Shown: positions 8,904 through 17,125 of the stretch, piece after piece
Position numbering within the stretch: position 1 is the stretch's first letter
How the letters are laid out: every line of letters starts with the position of its first letter
Origin: Planctomycetota bacterium
GTDB taxonomy: Bacteria; Planctomycetota; Phycisphaerae; Phycisphaerales; UBA1924
Assembly: GCA_018968885.1 (NCBI GenBank)
Contig: JAGWZK010000002.1
Span: 62,001-126,000 of the forward strand
DNA length: 64,000 bases
Direction: 5' to 3'
Notes under the pieces: model-generated
What the model was told of the DNA's origin: nothing
What the model saw: only the letters and a program-made list of their open reading frames with translations
Databases searched by the model: none
Position numbers and translations under genes: made by a program

Positions 8904-8945
8904 CAGAATCGCACTCAGCGTACACCCGCATACCCTCGGGACCGT

Positions 8946-9959
8946 ATGAGCACGAGCACGCAGTCGGATCAATTGAATGGCATGGTGGTGGCAGTCGCCG
9001 GGGCGACCGGCTTTGTGGGGTCGCACATCGTGCGGGCCCTTTTGGAGCGAGGAGCCAAGGTGCGGGCATTGGTGCGCGATGCCGCCAAAGCGCGGACGAC
9101 TCTGCCCACGAACGCTGGTGACCGGCTGGTGCTGGTGCCGGGGACGCTGGATGAGCCGACGGCGCTTGGCAACTTGTGTGCTGGGGCGCATGGCGTAGTG
9201 AATGCGGTGGGGATCATCCGCGAAGAGGGTGTGCAGACCTTTGAGCGGATTCATGTGAAGGGGACGGAGAAGTTGGTGACTGCCGCGAGTGCCGCGGGTG
9301 TGAAGCATGTGGTGCAGATTTCGGCACTCGGCGTGCGGCCTGATGGGATTGCCGAGTATCAGCGAAGCAAGTGGGAAGGTGAGCAACTGGTGCGGCGGAG
9401 CGGGATGGCGTGGACGATCATCCGCCCTGGGTTTATTCACGGTGTCGGGTCAGAGGGAATCGACACGTTCCTGGACCTGATGAGCGGTGAGACGCCCCCC
9501 TACTTCTTTATTCCGTACTTCCAACGCTGGGATCTGGATGATTCGCTGCCTTTGGGTCCGGCCCATGTGGTGGACCCGATGATTCAGCCGGTGCATGTTG
9601 AGGATGTGGCAATGTCGGTGGTTGCAGCTTTGGCGCGGGAACACGCCCGAGGAGAGATCTACAACCTCTTAGGGAGTGAAGCAATGCCGTGGCCGGACAT
9701 GCTGCGGTTTATCCGCGACAACGCGCCGGGGACCAGCGACAATCTGCAGCCCTTTGGCATTCCTGCACCCCTCGCGGCGGGACTGGCGTTTGCGGCCAAG
9801 TTCATCCGAGCGGGACAGGCGCTGCCGTATGACTTTGGGATGGCGATGATGGGAAGTGAGGATTCGGTGGGTGAAACCCGAAAGGTGCGCCAGGATCTGG
9901 GGATCATGGCGCGCGGGTTTAAGGATTCGTTCCGGGTGTATGCCCCGCAATTGGCGTGA
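8946..9959 (+). CDS. NAD(P)-binding atypical short-chain dehydrogenase/epimerase-like protein
   Basis: 337 residues. Rossmann motif GATGFVGS at 19-26 and a Y138-x-x-x-K142 pair (YQRSK) fit the extended/atypical SDR group close to the NDUFA9-like and NmrA-like proteins. These act as oxidoreductases, epimerases or as cofactor-binding structural proteins. The region 'VKHVVQISALGV' and 'GMAWTIIRPGFIHG' is typical. The C-terminal part (about 250-337) is likely the substrate or partner-binding domain. Divergent from the ABC ATPase with 42 bp between starts. Substrate not predictable. Confidence 0.82.
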   Translation: MSTSTQSDQLNGMVVAVAGATGFVGSHIVRALLERGAKVRALVRDAAKARTTLPTNAGDRLVLVPGTLDEPTALGNLCAGAHGVVNAVGIIREEGVQTFERIHVKGTEKLVTAASAAGVKHVVQISALGVRPDGIAEYQRSKWEGEQLVRRSGMAWTIIRPGFIHGVGSEGIDTFLDLMSGETPPYFFIPYFQRWDLDDSLPLGPAHVVDPMIQPVHVEDVAMSVVAALAREHARGEIYNLLGSEAMPWPDMLRFIRDNAPGTSDNLQPFGIPAPLAAGLAFAAKFIRAGQALPYDFGMAMMGSEDSVGETRKVRQDLGIMARGFKDSFRVYAPQLA

Positions 9960-9962
9960 GTT

Positions 9963-10020
9963 CGGGTCTGACCCGCATCATTTCTCCAATCCTTCCAACC
10001 CCCTCCTGTTGAGAGGTTGG
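9963..10020 (+). terminator. Weak stem-loops after the epimerase-like gene
   Basis: Two small inverted repeats follow the stop: CGGGT-CTG-ACCCG (9963-9975) and CCAACC/GGTTGG (9995-10000 with 10015-10020). Neither has a real T-run, so this is at best a factor-assisted terminator; the second lies only 22 bp before the RNase R start. Confidence 0.25.
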
Positions 10021-10042
10021 CCCTTCCATACTCTCTGGCCAC

Positions 10043-12520
10043 ATGGCACTACGTTTCAAATCCCGTCTATTGGCTCACCTTTCGCATGATGATTACGTCG
10101 GAGAGCGCGATCAAGCGCTGGCTGAATCACTCAAGATCGATGATGAATCTCGCGACGAGTTCTTTGCCGCGCTCAAGACCTTTGTGCGTGAAGGACTCAT
10201 CACCGTCAATCCATCGGGGTTTTATCAGTTGCCTTCGCTTGGCGAAGCTGGTGGCGAAATCGAAGGGACGTTCCGCAAGGCCTTGCGCGGGTTCGGCTTC
10301 GTCGAGCCCTTCAAGAAGTTTCGCGAAGGTTCCGTGTTTATCCCTGAGGATGGTGTAGGTGATGCGTTGACGGGGGACACTGTGGTGGTGAAGGTGGTGC
10401 GCGATCACAAGCGCGAGCGCTACGGCGGCGGTGGAGGCGGGCCGCAATTCATCGGCAACATCCTCGACATCTCCAAACGCAAACGCAGCAACTTCACCGG
10501 CACACTCAGCAAACGGGGAAGCCAGTGGGTCGTCCACCCCGATGGCAAAGAACTCACCCAGCCCATCATCGTCCGCGATGCCGAAGCAAAAAACGCCAAA
10601 GCCGATGACAAGGTGGTGATTGAGATCACGCAGTATCCAGAAGGGTCAATGCTCGCCGAGGGCGTGATCGTCAAGGTGTTGGGTGAGGCCGGCCGTCCCG
10701 ATGTCGAGACCGAGGCCACCATCGCGGCGTACAACCTGCCGGGAGAGTTTGCCGACGATTGCATTCAGCAGGCACGCGACGCCGCGGAAGTCTTCAAGCA
10801 GGAGATCGCGGCATACGAGAAGGACGGCCCCAGCGCGCTGCCAGGGCGCAACGACGTGACGACATCGGAGTATGTCATCACCATCGACCCTCCCGATGCC
10901 AAGGACTATGACGATGCCATCAGCATCCGCCCCAGCCAGAAGTATCCCGGTGGGTGGGATCTGGCCGTGCACATTGCGGATGTATCGCATTACATTCCGC
11001 GTGGCAGTCCGTTGGATATTGAGGCGGCGGATCGTGCCAACAGCGTGTATCTGCCTCGGTTTGTGATCCCCATGTTGCCGGAGGTGCTTTCGAACGGCAT
11101 CTGCTCATTGCAAGAGGCAGTGCCGCGCTATTGCAAGAGCGCGTACATGACGTACGACCGCGATGGCAACATCAAGGGCGAGGGCGTGGCCCAGGTGCTC
11201 ATCAAGAGCACCAAACGCTTGACGTATTTGGAGGCGCAGGCACTGATTGATGGGAACATCGAGGAAGCCAAGAAGCACGCCAAAACCCCACCGGAATACA
11301 CAGAGAAGCTGATCGCGACGTTGCAAGAGATGAACCGGTGTGCCAAGGCGATTCAGGGTCGCCGCCAGCGCAACGGCATGATCTCGCTGGAACTTCCTGA
11401 TTGCGTGCTGGTGTATGACGAAAGTGGCAAAGTGGTCGATGCCGATAAGGAAGACGATGCTTTCACGCACACGCTGATCGAAATGTTCATGGTGGAGGCC
11501 AACGAGGTGCTGGCGCGGCTGTTTGAAAAGATGAACGTGCCTCTGTTGCGGCGAATCCACCCCGAGCCGATTCCGGGCGATGTCGAGGAACTGCGTAAGG
11601 CCAGCATGGTGGCCGGGTTCCGCATTCCTAAAAATCCGACTCGCGAAGAATTGCAGGGATTGGTCAACAGCACGCGCGGAACCCCTGCCGCGAGAGCGGT
11701 GCACATGGCGGTCCTGCGCACGCTCACTAAGGCCGAGTATTCGCCTGCGCTGGTTGGGCACTTTGCTCTCGCCAGCAGCGCGTACGCGCACTTCACCAGC
11801 CCGATCCGGCGTTATGCGGATTTGACGGTGCACCGTGCTTTGGCGCAATACTTGAAACTCACGGATAACGGCAAGAACCGGCCGCGCGATGACAAGGAAT
11901 GGGGCGCGCTGGGACGAAAGATGGCGGACAAACCGGATTGTCTGGATGAATCCGAACTTGTCGAGATCGGGCGGCATGCGACTGTGCGCGAGGTGAACGC
12001 GGCGGATGCCGAAACCTCACTCCGTAAGTTCCTGGTGCTGCAATTGTTGGAGACCAAGATCGGTGAGGAGTTTAACGGCGTGGTCACCGGCGTCTCGCCC
12101 CGCGGCGCGTTTGTGCAGATCGACAAGTACATGATCGACGGGTTTGTGAAGTCTGAGGACCTTCCCGGCGATGTGACACGCGACAACCTGCGGCCGATGT
12201 GGAAGATTGACCCACGCTCCGGCGCGCTCGTCGATGAACGCTCGGGGCGCAGTTACAACATGGGCGATTCGGTCAAGGTGAGCATCGTGCGGATTGATCT
12301 GCCTCGACGCCAACTCGATCTGGTTGTAACCGATGGCGAATCGCGGGCTCAAGGCAAACGCAAGGAACTGGGCGGGCTCACCCTCGGTGGTATCGGTGGA
12401 GGCCTTTCCAAGTCCAGCGGGAGCTGGAACTCACCGGGAATGACGGGCAGCCAACGCCGCAGCGCCAAGAGCAAGGGGCGCGACAAGCGCAAGGGCAATC
12501 ACAGGCGCGATGACAAGTAA
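10043..12520 (+). CDS. rnr: Ribonuclease R (RNB-family 3'-5' exoribonuclease)
   Basis: 825 residues with the full RNase R order: N-terminal winged helix (1-70), two cold-shock-like domains (about 75-240), RNB catalytic domain from about 255, and S1 domain at about 670-760. The RNB active site is TIDPPDAKDYDDAIS (about 279-293), with the Asp cluster that binds two metal ions. FTSPIRRYADLTVHRAL is the second diagnostic motif. The tail after 760 is rich in Lys, Arg, Gly and Ser, as in RNase R proteins that unwind structured RNA. It degrades structured mRNA, tRNA and rRNA fragments. Monocistronic; followed by the parS-like palindrome. Confidence 0.95.
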   Translation: MALRFKSRLLAHLSHDDYVGERDQALAESLKIDDESRDEFFAALKTFVREGLITVNPSGFYQLPSLGEAGGEIEGTFRKALRGFGFVEPFKKFREGSVFIPEDGVGDALTGDTVVVKVVRDHKRERYGGGGGGPQFIGNILDISKRKRSNFTGTLSKRGSQWVVHPDGKELTQPIIVRDAEAKNAKADDKVVIEITQYPEGSMLAEGVIVKVLGEAGRPDVETEATIAAYNLPGEFADDCIQQARDAAEVFKQEIAAYEKDGPSALPGRNDVTTSEYVITIDPPDAKDYDDAISIRPSQKYPGGWDLAVHIADVSHYIPRGSPLDIEAADRANSVYLPRFVIPMLPEVLSNGICSLQEAVPRYCKSAYMTYDRDGNIKGEGVAQVLIKSTKRLTYLEAQALIDGNIEEAKKHAKTPPEYTEKLIATLQEMNRCAKAIQGRRQRNGMISLELPDCVLVYDESGKVVDADKEDDAFTHTLIEMFMVEANEVLARLFEKMNVPLLRRIHPEPIPGDVEELRKASMVAGFRIPKNPTREELQGLVNSTRGTPAARAVHMAVLRTLTKAEYSPALVGHFALASSAYAHFTSPIRRYADLTVHRALAQYLKLTDNGKNRPRDDKEWGALGRKMADKPDCLDESELVEIGRHATVREVNAADAETSLRKFLVLQLLETKIGEEFNGVVTGVSPRGAFVQIDKYMIDGFVKSEDLPGDVTRDNLRPMWKIDPRSGALVDERSGRSYNMGDSVKVSIVRIDLPRRQLDLVVTDGESRAQGKRKELGGLTLGGIGGGLSKSSGSWNSPGMTGSQRRSAKSKGRDKRKGNHRRDDK

Positions 12521-12533
12521 GCGTGACACCCCC

Positions 12534-12549
12534 TGTTCCACGTGGAACA
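12534..12549. other. parS site (ParB/Spo0J centromere-like palindrome)
   Basis: TGTTCCACGTGGAACA is a perfect 16-bp palindrome and fits the chromosomal parS consensus TGTTNCACGTGNAACA exactly. It begins 14 bp after the rnr stop. A second, partial copy keeps the right half (GCGTGGAACA, 12559-12568). ParB binds such sites and spreads, loading SMC and driving origin segregation. parA and parB are not in the window. It could alternatively act as a hairpin in RNA, but the exact consensus match is the better explanation. Confidence 0.8.
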
Positions 12550-12606
12550 TCACTTTTTGCGTGGAACAGTGAAAAATGAGGTGATTGCCCTCTTGGCGCG
12601 CGACGA

Positions 12607-12626
12607 CCTGACAGCAGTATGTCAGG
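12607..12626. promoter_or_regulatory. Inverted repeat upstream of the zinc-ribbon membrane protein
   Basis: CCTGACA (12607-12613), loop GCAGTA, TGTCAGG (12620-12626): a perfect 7-bp inverted repeat 60 bp before the ATG. It could be an operator or an RNA hairpin; no T-run follows. Confidence 0.3.
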
Positions 12627-12686
12627 CAGGTGCCGAGATGGGTGCAGAGTGGCATGAGGTTTGCCTGTTTTCGTTACACTTCGCGC

Positions 12687-13838
12687 ATGACTCTCCATAC
12701 CCGTCTCTTGCGGTGGATGCTGGTGTGTATTGGGCTTGCTGCGGCAAGTGGCATCTTCACCATCTTCACGGCAACAACTGATGTCACGGGAAAGATCGCG
12801 CTGACGTGCTTGTTTGGCGGCATGGCTTTGGGAGCGTGCATGGTGTCTGCACGCATGATGACTCATGACGCCGGACGACGTGCCGGCGTGCTGGGCATGT
12901 GGCTGGCGGTGATCGGGTTTGTGTTGTGTGCCGCCGCGACGTGGCTGTGGCGAACCACGGTGGATGAGAAACTGGGTCTGACTGGGCTGGCATATGTTCC
13001 GATTGCGATCGCGTTGACAGCGATGGTGCGGCTGATCTCAAACGCCAAGCACAAGCACGCTGGCATCGTGGGCGCGGGGTGGCTGTGCGTGCTGTTCGTC
13101 GTCAGCATGCTGGCGATCTGGGTGAAATGGGGCCAGAGCGAGTGGCAGATGCCACAGCTCGCGGCGGCCCTGGCGTTGATGTGGCCGCTGGCGCCTCTGG
13201 CATTCTGCAACATCGGCTTGGAGCCGGCACGTTGGTGGCGGCTGTTCAGCATCATTCTGCTGCCGATCACAACATCGATTGTGATCGCCCTCATCTGGAA
13301 GATCATCACTCCTGATGAAGTGCTCATGTGCTCGGCGATCGTCAGCGTGTCGTACGCGGCACTGGGCAACGGCAGCTTTCTGATCAACCTGACCGAGCGA
13401 CAGCGCTGGGTGCGGATCGGCACCCTGGCGTGTGCTGGAGTGTGCGGAGCCACGCTCATCATCGGCTCGACACAGCGATTCAACATGGATCCCTGGGGAA
13501 GGTTTGCCGCGGCGTCGGCACTGGCGACGGTGTGCGGATTGCTGGCGATGGTGGTGATGGAGCGGCTCAACGCGCGGGCCGTCTCTCGCCCTGTGTCGCA
13601 AGGCGAGACCGCGTCAGAAGTGAATCTGGCCTGCCCACGCTGCCAATCGCGGCACACGCTGAAAATGGGTGGCGACCGTTGCCCGGAATGCGGTCTGCTC
13701 GTCATTGTTCGAGTCGCGCGGTTGGAATGCTGCTCTTGCAGCTACCCCTTGGATGGCATCAAGAGCGGAAAGTGCCCGGAGTGCGGCACACCGGTTGAAC
13801 AAACGGTTCAGGCGGCACTGGCCCCAAGCCCGCACTAG
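12687..13838 (+). CDS. Polytopic membrane protein with C-terminal double zinc ribbon
   Basis: 383 residues from the ATG at 12687, which directly precedes a hydrophobic segment. About nine membrane segments fill residues 10-300. The cytoplasmic tail holds two zinc-ribbon units: C-P-R-C-Q ... C-P-E-C-G (about 316-337) and C-C-S-C-S-Y-P-L-D-G ... C-P-E-C-G (about 347-367). The second unit, with its C-x-x-C-x-Y-x-L-x-G pattern, recurs on many planctomycete membrane proteins. Function unknown. Its TAG overlaps the TAG of the convergent M50 protease gene within CTAG at 13835-13838. Confidence 0.75.
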   Translation: MTLHTRLLRWMLVCIGLAAASGIFTIFTATTDVTGKIALTCLFGGMALGACMVSARMMTHDAGRRAGVLGMWLAVIGFVLCAAATWLWRTTVDEKLGLTGLAYVPIAIALTAMVRLISNAKHKHAGIVGAGWLCVLFVVSMLAIWVKWGQSEWQMPQLAAALALMWPLAPLAFCNIGLEPARWWRLFSIILLPITTSIVIALIWKIITPDEVLMCSAIVSVSYAALGNGSFLINLTERQRWVRIGTLACAGVCGATLIIGSTQRFNMDPWGRFAAASALATVCGLLAMVVMERLNARAVSRPVSQGETASEVNLACPRCQSRHTLKMGGDRCPECGLLVIVRVARLECCSCSYPLDGIKSGKCPECGTPVEQTVQAALAPSPH

Positions 13839-14899
13839 CGATTACTTTTGCTGGCCTCTTGCAGAATGGCGCGTTCCTTGGAGGTCAGTGCGCCCATGCC
13901 TTCTTTGCGGATCTTCTCAAGAATGCGATCGACTTCGGCGTTCAATTCGCTCTTGCGCTGCTGGGCGGCCTTGATCTTGCGTTTCTCGAACCACGATGGC
14001 TCTGATGGCTCATCCTGAAAACCACCGTACCCCTTGTCGGTGTTGTAGGCCCACGCGGGTTCATCCTGCATCATCGCCACCTGCTGCTTCATGCCATAGC
14101 AGGTGATCCCTGCAAAGAGCGCGACGCCAAGCAGTCGCATCTGGCCGGAGACGATCGAGTACACACCCACCACGATGGCACAGATCAGGCCGAGATTGAC
14201 CGAAATCGTCATCGAGCGGCGATGGCCCATCCGCCACCACAGGAGTTCCTGCACGATGCGGCCACCATCCATCGGGAACATGGGCAACAACACGTTGAAA
14301 GCGAGGAGCATGAGGTTCATGTAGTGGGCGGACCAGAGCCAGATGAGCTTCATGCCGCCAAGTTCGCGGACATTCCGCGCGGCATCGCCGGGAGCAAAGG
14401 GGTTGAAGATGACCTCTGACCAGCCGACGCCCGCCAGCAGAAGCGCCACACCAAAGACCGGCGCGAGAATGGCATTGACACCGGGTCCGCCAATCGTGGT
14501 GATGAACGCGGCTTTCCATCGGTGGGGCGGGCTGCACGTCGCCAGGCCACCCAGCGGCCACATGAGAATCTGATCCGCCGAGCCCCCCACCACGCGGCAG
14601 GCCAGGCAGTGACCAAACTCATGCAGCAGCACCAGCAGGAACAACACTCCCATCATCACTGCGGAGTACTGCAGCCATTGCGGCCCGTATTTGTTGGCAC
14701 TGAAAAGTTCGGAGATGGCGATGATGATGTAGAGAATGTGCAGGCGGACGGCGATGCCGCCGATTCCGGGCACGTTTCGCGGCACGCGAAAGAGGGGGAG
14801 TGACCAATCAAAGAACCCGCCAGCGCCAAAGCGGCTGCCAAGCCCGCCACCACCGCCACCGGATTCGTTTTGGTCGTATCTGCGATCCTGAATGCCCAT
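13835..14899 (-). CDS. Site-2 protease family (M50) intramembrane zinc metalloprotease
   Basis: 354 residues from the ATG at 14899. The catalytic motif HEFGH is at 93-97 in a hydrophobic segment, and the third zinc ligand is in FPMDGGR (208-214). GGPGVN (137-142) is another S2P hallmark. Four to six membrane segments; no PDZ or CBS domain, so this is a minimal S2P. A Gly-rich N-terminus (14-28) precedes the membrane core. The C-terminal 50 residues (ELNAEVDRILEKIRKEG...LTSKERAILQEASK) are a charged helical tail like the tail found on many rhomboid proteases. Such enzymes cleave membrane-bound anti-sigma factors or signal peptides; the substrate is unknown. Confidence 0.9.
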   Translation of the reverse strand: MGIQDRRYDQNESGGGGGGLGSRFGAGGFFDWSLPLFRVPRNVPGIGGIAVRLHILYIIIAISELFSANKYGPQWLQYSAVMMGVLFLLVLLHEFGHCLACRVVGGSADQILMWPLGGLATCSPPHRWKAAFITTIGGPGVNAILAPVFGVALLLAGVGWSEVIFNPFAPGDAARNVRELGGMKLIWLWSAHYMNLMLLAFNVLLPMFPMDGGRIVQELLWWRMGHRRSMTISVNLGLICAIVVGVYSIVSGQMRLLGVALFAGITCYGMKQQVAMMQDEPAWAYNTDKGYGGFQDEPSEPSWFEKRKIKAAQQRKSELNAEVDRILEKIRKEGMGALTSKERAILQEASKSNR

Positions 14900-15005
14900 G
14901 AGGGATTGTTGACACAAGCTGCGTGCCGCGCAGTAACTAGGCGACATTTCACAGTTATTCAGTGCTCGAGCGGATACGGGGTCTTGTTTAACACGTCCCT
15001 GAACA

Positions 15006-16208
15006 TCACGCCGCCTTGCGTTGCGGCATGCGCTTAGCCACCGCCCGCTCCAAAGTGCTCACCACCCGCTCGATCTCGCTGCTCGTCATGCGATTGTGGA
15101 ATGGAATCGCCATCGAGCGTTGAGCGAGGGCCTCGGCCTGAGGGAACTGCCCCGCTGTGATATTGAGCAAGTTGCGATAGAAGGGCTGCAGATGGATGCA
15201 GGGGAAGTAGTCCGCCGCGCCGATGCCATTTTCACGCAGGTCGGCGATGATGGCATCGCGATCCATCTGTGTGAAACGATCGGCAAGGCGCAGGGCAAAG
15301 ACGAACCAGGACATGCGAGCATTCTGCGGCACCTGAATTGGCGTGGCGAAGGTGTTGCCAGCAAGGCGCGACAGGTATTGATTGGCGATGGTGTCGCGGG
15401 CAGCGAGAATGTGATCGAGGCGTTCCATCTGACCGACACCAAGCGCGGCATTGAGTTCACTGAGACGGAAGTTAAAGCCGAGACGCTCGTGGGCGAGCCA
15501 CGAACCCATGTGCTGTCCGCCAGCGGAGTGTGTGTGCACATGTGCAGCGCCGGGGCGGGGAATGGGGCGGCCCTGGTTGCGCATGCTGCGGCAGAGTTCG
15601 GCGATGCCACTGTCATCCGTCACGATCATGCCACCTTCGCCGGTGGTGATCTGCTTGTTGGGGTAAAAGCCAAAGACACCGGCGGTGCCGAAGGAGCCGG
15701 AAGCGCGGCCGTTGAGCGTGGCGCCGAGGGCTTCGCAAGAATCTTCGATGAGTGGGATGCCATGATGGTCGGCGATGCGCTCGTAGACATCCATGTGGGC
15801 GGGGTTGCCAAAGGTGGAGACAGCGATGATGGCCTTGGTGCGGGGGGTAATCGCGGCTTCGAGCTGGGCCGGATCCATGTTGAAGGAGACGGGATCGATA
15901 TCGACGAAGACGGGGCGAGCGCCGACCATGAGAATGCAGTTGCTGCTGGCGATGAAGGAGTAGGGAGTGGTGATGACCTCATCACCGGGGCCGATGCCCA
16001 GCGAAGCCATGAGCAGGTGCAGGCCACTGGTGCCGCTGTTGACGGCGATGCCGAAGCGGCATCCGACGCGGCGAGCGACGAGGGACTCGAACTTTTCGAC
16101 CATGGGGCCGATCGAGAGGCGACCGGAGCGAAGAGTCTCGAGAACCATGACCTCTTCGAGGTCGGAGATGTCGGGCATAGAGAGGGGGATGGGGGAAAGG
16201 GCGCTCAT
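15006..16208 (-). CDS. DegT/DnrJ/EryC1/StrS family PLP-dependent sugar aminotransferase
   Basis: 400 residues from the ATG at 16208. The PLP-binding lysine is K185 in GFYPNKQITTGEGG; D156 in IEDSCEALGA contacts the pyridine nitrogen; NSGTSGLHL (58-66) binds the phosphate. These enzymes transfer an amino group to a keto group of a nucleotide sugar, or act as dehydratases when the Lys is replaced; here the Lys is present. It probably makes an amino sugar for a surface glycan. It lies downstream of phoU on the same strand with a structured 78-bp gap. Confidence 0.9.
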   Translation of the reverse strand: MSALSPIPLSMPDISDLEEVMVLETLRSGRLSIGPMVEKFESLVARRVGCRFGIAVNSGTSGLHLLMASLGIGPGDEVITTPYSFIASSNCILMVGARPVFVDIDPVSFNMDPAQLEAAITPRTKAIIAVSTFGNPAHMDVYERIADHHGIPLIEDSCEALGATLNGRASGSFGTAGVFGFYPNKQITTGEGGMIVTDDSGIAELCRSMRNQGRPIPRPGAAHVHTHSAGGQHMGSWLAHERLGFNFRLSELNAALGVGQMERLDHILAARDTIANQYLSRLAGNTFATPIQVPQNARMSWFVFALRLADRFTQMDRDAIIADLRENGIGAADYFPCIHLQPFYRNLLNITAGQFPQAEALAQRSMAIPFHNRMTSSEIERVVSTLERAVAKRMPQRKAA

Positions 16209-16210
16209 GG

Positions 16211-16253
16211 GGCTTTTATCGGACAAAAGCCGCCCCCGAGTTTGGGGGTTTTT
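16211..16253. terminator. Paired hairpins between phoU and the DegT aminotransferase gene
   Basis: One stem is CCCCC/GGGGG (16233-16237 with 16244-16248) followed on the plus strand by five T. Read on the minus strand, in the direction of both genes, the same stem is followed by CGGCTTTTGTC, and that T-rich segment is one arm of a second perfect 7-bp stem, GGCTTTT/AAAAGCC (16211-16217 with 16225-16231), ending 2 bp before the aminotransferase ATG. This may end phoU transcription or act as an attenuator for the downstream gene. Confidence 0.45.
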
Positions 16254-16286
16254 GAACGGGCGTTTGCTGTCATCCAAACCGAGCGC

Positions 16287-17030
16287 TTATTGCCCGGCAC
16301 GAAGGCGGCGCTTGCCTTGGTGGCGGATGATTTCGCCGGTGGTGAGGTAGACGACATCCTCGGCGATGCCAGCCATGAGGTCGCCGATGCGCTCCAGCTC
16401 GCGGCCGACGCGGGCATAGAGCAGCCCGGTGCTGAGGTGCTCATCACCCTGCTTCATGATCTCCTGCACCTCGTCAAAGACGCGGCGGTCCAATTTATCG
16501 ATGATGTCGTCTTCAACCACAATCTGGCGGGCGGCCTCGGCATCTTCATCCAGCACAGCGCGAAGCAGCTTGTGGCAGATGATGGGGACGCGCTCGCCGA
16601 GCTCGACGACGGCGGTCGGCAGCGGCGGCGGATTGACACCGGGGGGATAGTGGTTGTGCACCTTGGTGACCACCTTGGCGATACTCGCGGCGTGGTCGGC
16701 AACCCGCTCGATATCAGAGTTCACCTTCAGGATGAAGGCGAGCACACGGAAGTCTTTGGCGAAGGGGTGGAAGAGGGTCATGACTTCGTAGCACTCTTCT
16801 TCGATGGCGACCTCTTCCAGATCGACGCGATCATCAGCTCGGCGGACAGCGCGAGCGGCATCGATGTCATGACGGGCTAACGCCTCGACCGCTTCTTCGA
16901 GCATGTCGATCGCCATGCTGGCCTCACGCACCAGACGGCGGCGGAGCGCGGCAAGACGGCGCTCGATGGTCAGGGGCACGTGAGGCGTGGGAGTGGCCGG
17001 GGCCGGGTTGGGCTGAGGAGACTGGGGCAT
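16287..17030 (-). CDS. phoU: PhoU-domain phosphate signalling protein
   Basis: 247 residues from the ATG at 17030; an in-frame ATG at 17114 gives a longer, low-complexity N-terminus and sits 12 bp after the upstream gene. Two PhoU helical repeats: one contains RRADDRVDLEEVAIEEECYEVM ... FILKVNSDIERVADHAASIA (metal-binding E/DxxxD pattern), the other VVEDDIIDKLDRRVFDEV ... RVGRELERIGDLMAGIAED. PhoU links the Pst phosphate transporter to the PhoR kinase and restrains phosphate uptake. No pst, phoR or phoB gene is adjacent, which is unusual. Confidence 0.9.
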   Translation of the reverse strand: MPQSPQPNPAPATPTPHVPLTIERRLAALRRRLVREASMAIDMLEEAVEALARHDIDAARAVRRADDRVDLEEVAIEEECYEVMTLFHPFAKDFRVLAFILKVNSDIERVADHAASIAKVVTKVHNHYPPGVNPPPLPTAVVELGERVPIICHKLLRAVLDEDAEAARQIVVEDDIIDKLDRRVFDEVQEIMKQGDEHLSTGLLYARVGRELERIGDLMAGIAEDVVYLTTGEIIRHQGKRRLRAGQ

Positions 17031-17125
17031 GTGCCGAATGTTAAGCGCGACGGGGGATGCCTCCCCACTGCTGTCGTGCTGTCGATTGTGAGGGTTGTGT
17101 GAAGATGGCGACATCGACCCAACCC

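Noticed and set aside
8904-9440. Possible N-terminal extension of the ABC ATPase upstream of 8903
   Set aside because: This part overlaps the divergent epimerase gene, has no family-like residues, and the ATG at 8903 starts the domain normally.
15021-16880. A 619-codon open frame on the plus strand opposite the DegT aminotransferase and phoU genes
   Set aside because: Its product is Gly/Asp/Val-rich without any domain and is the mirror of two well-supported minus-strand genes; high GC content leaves few stops.
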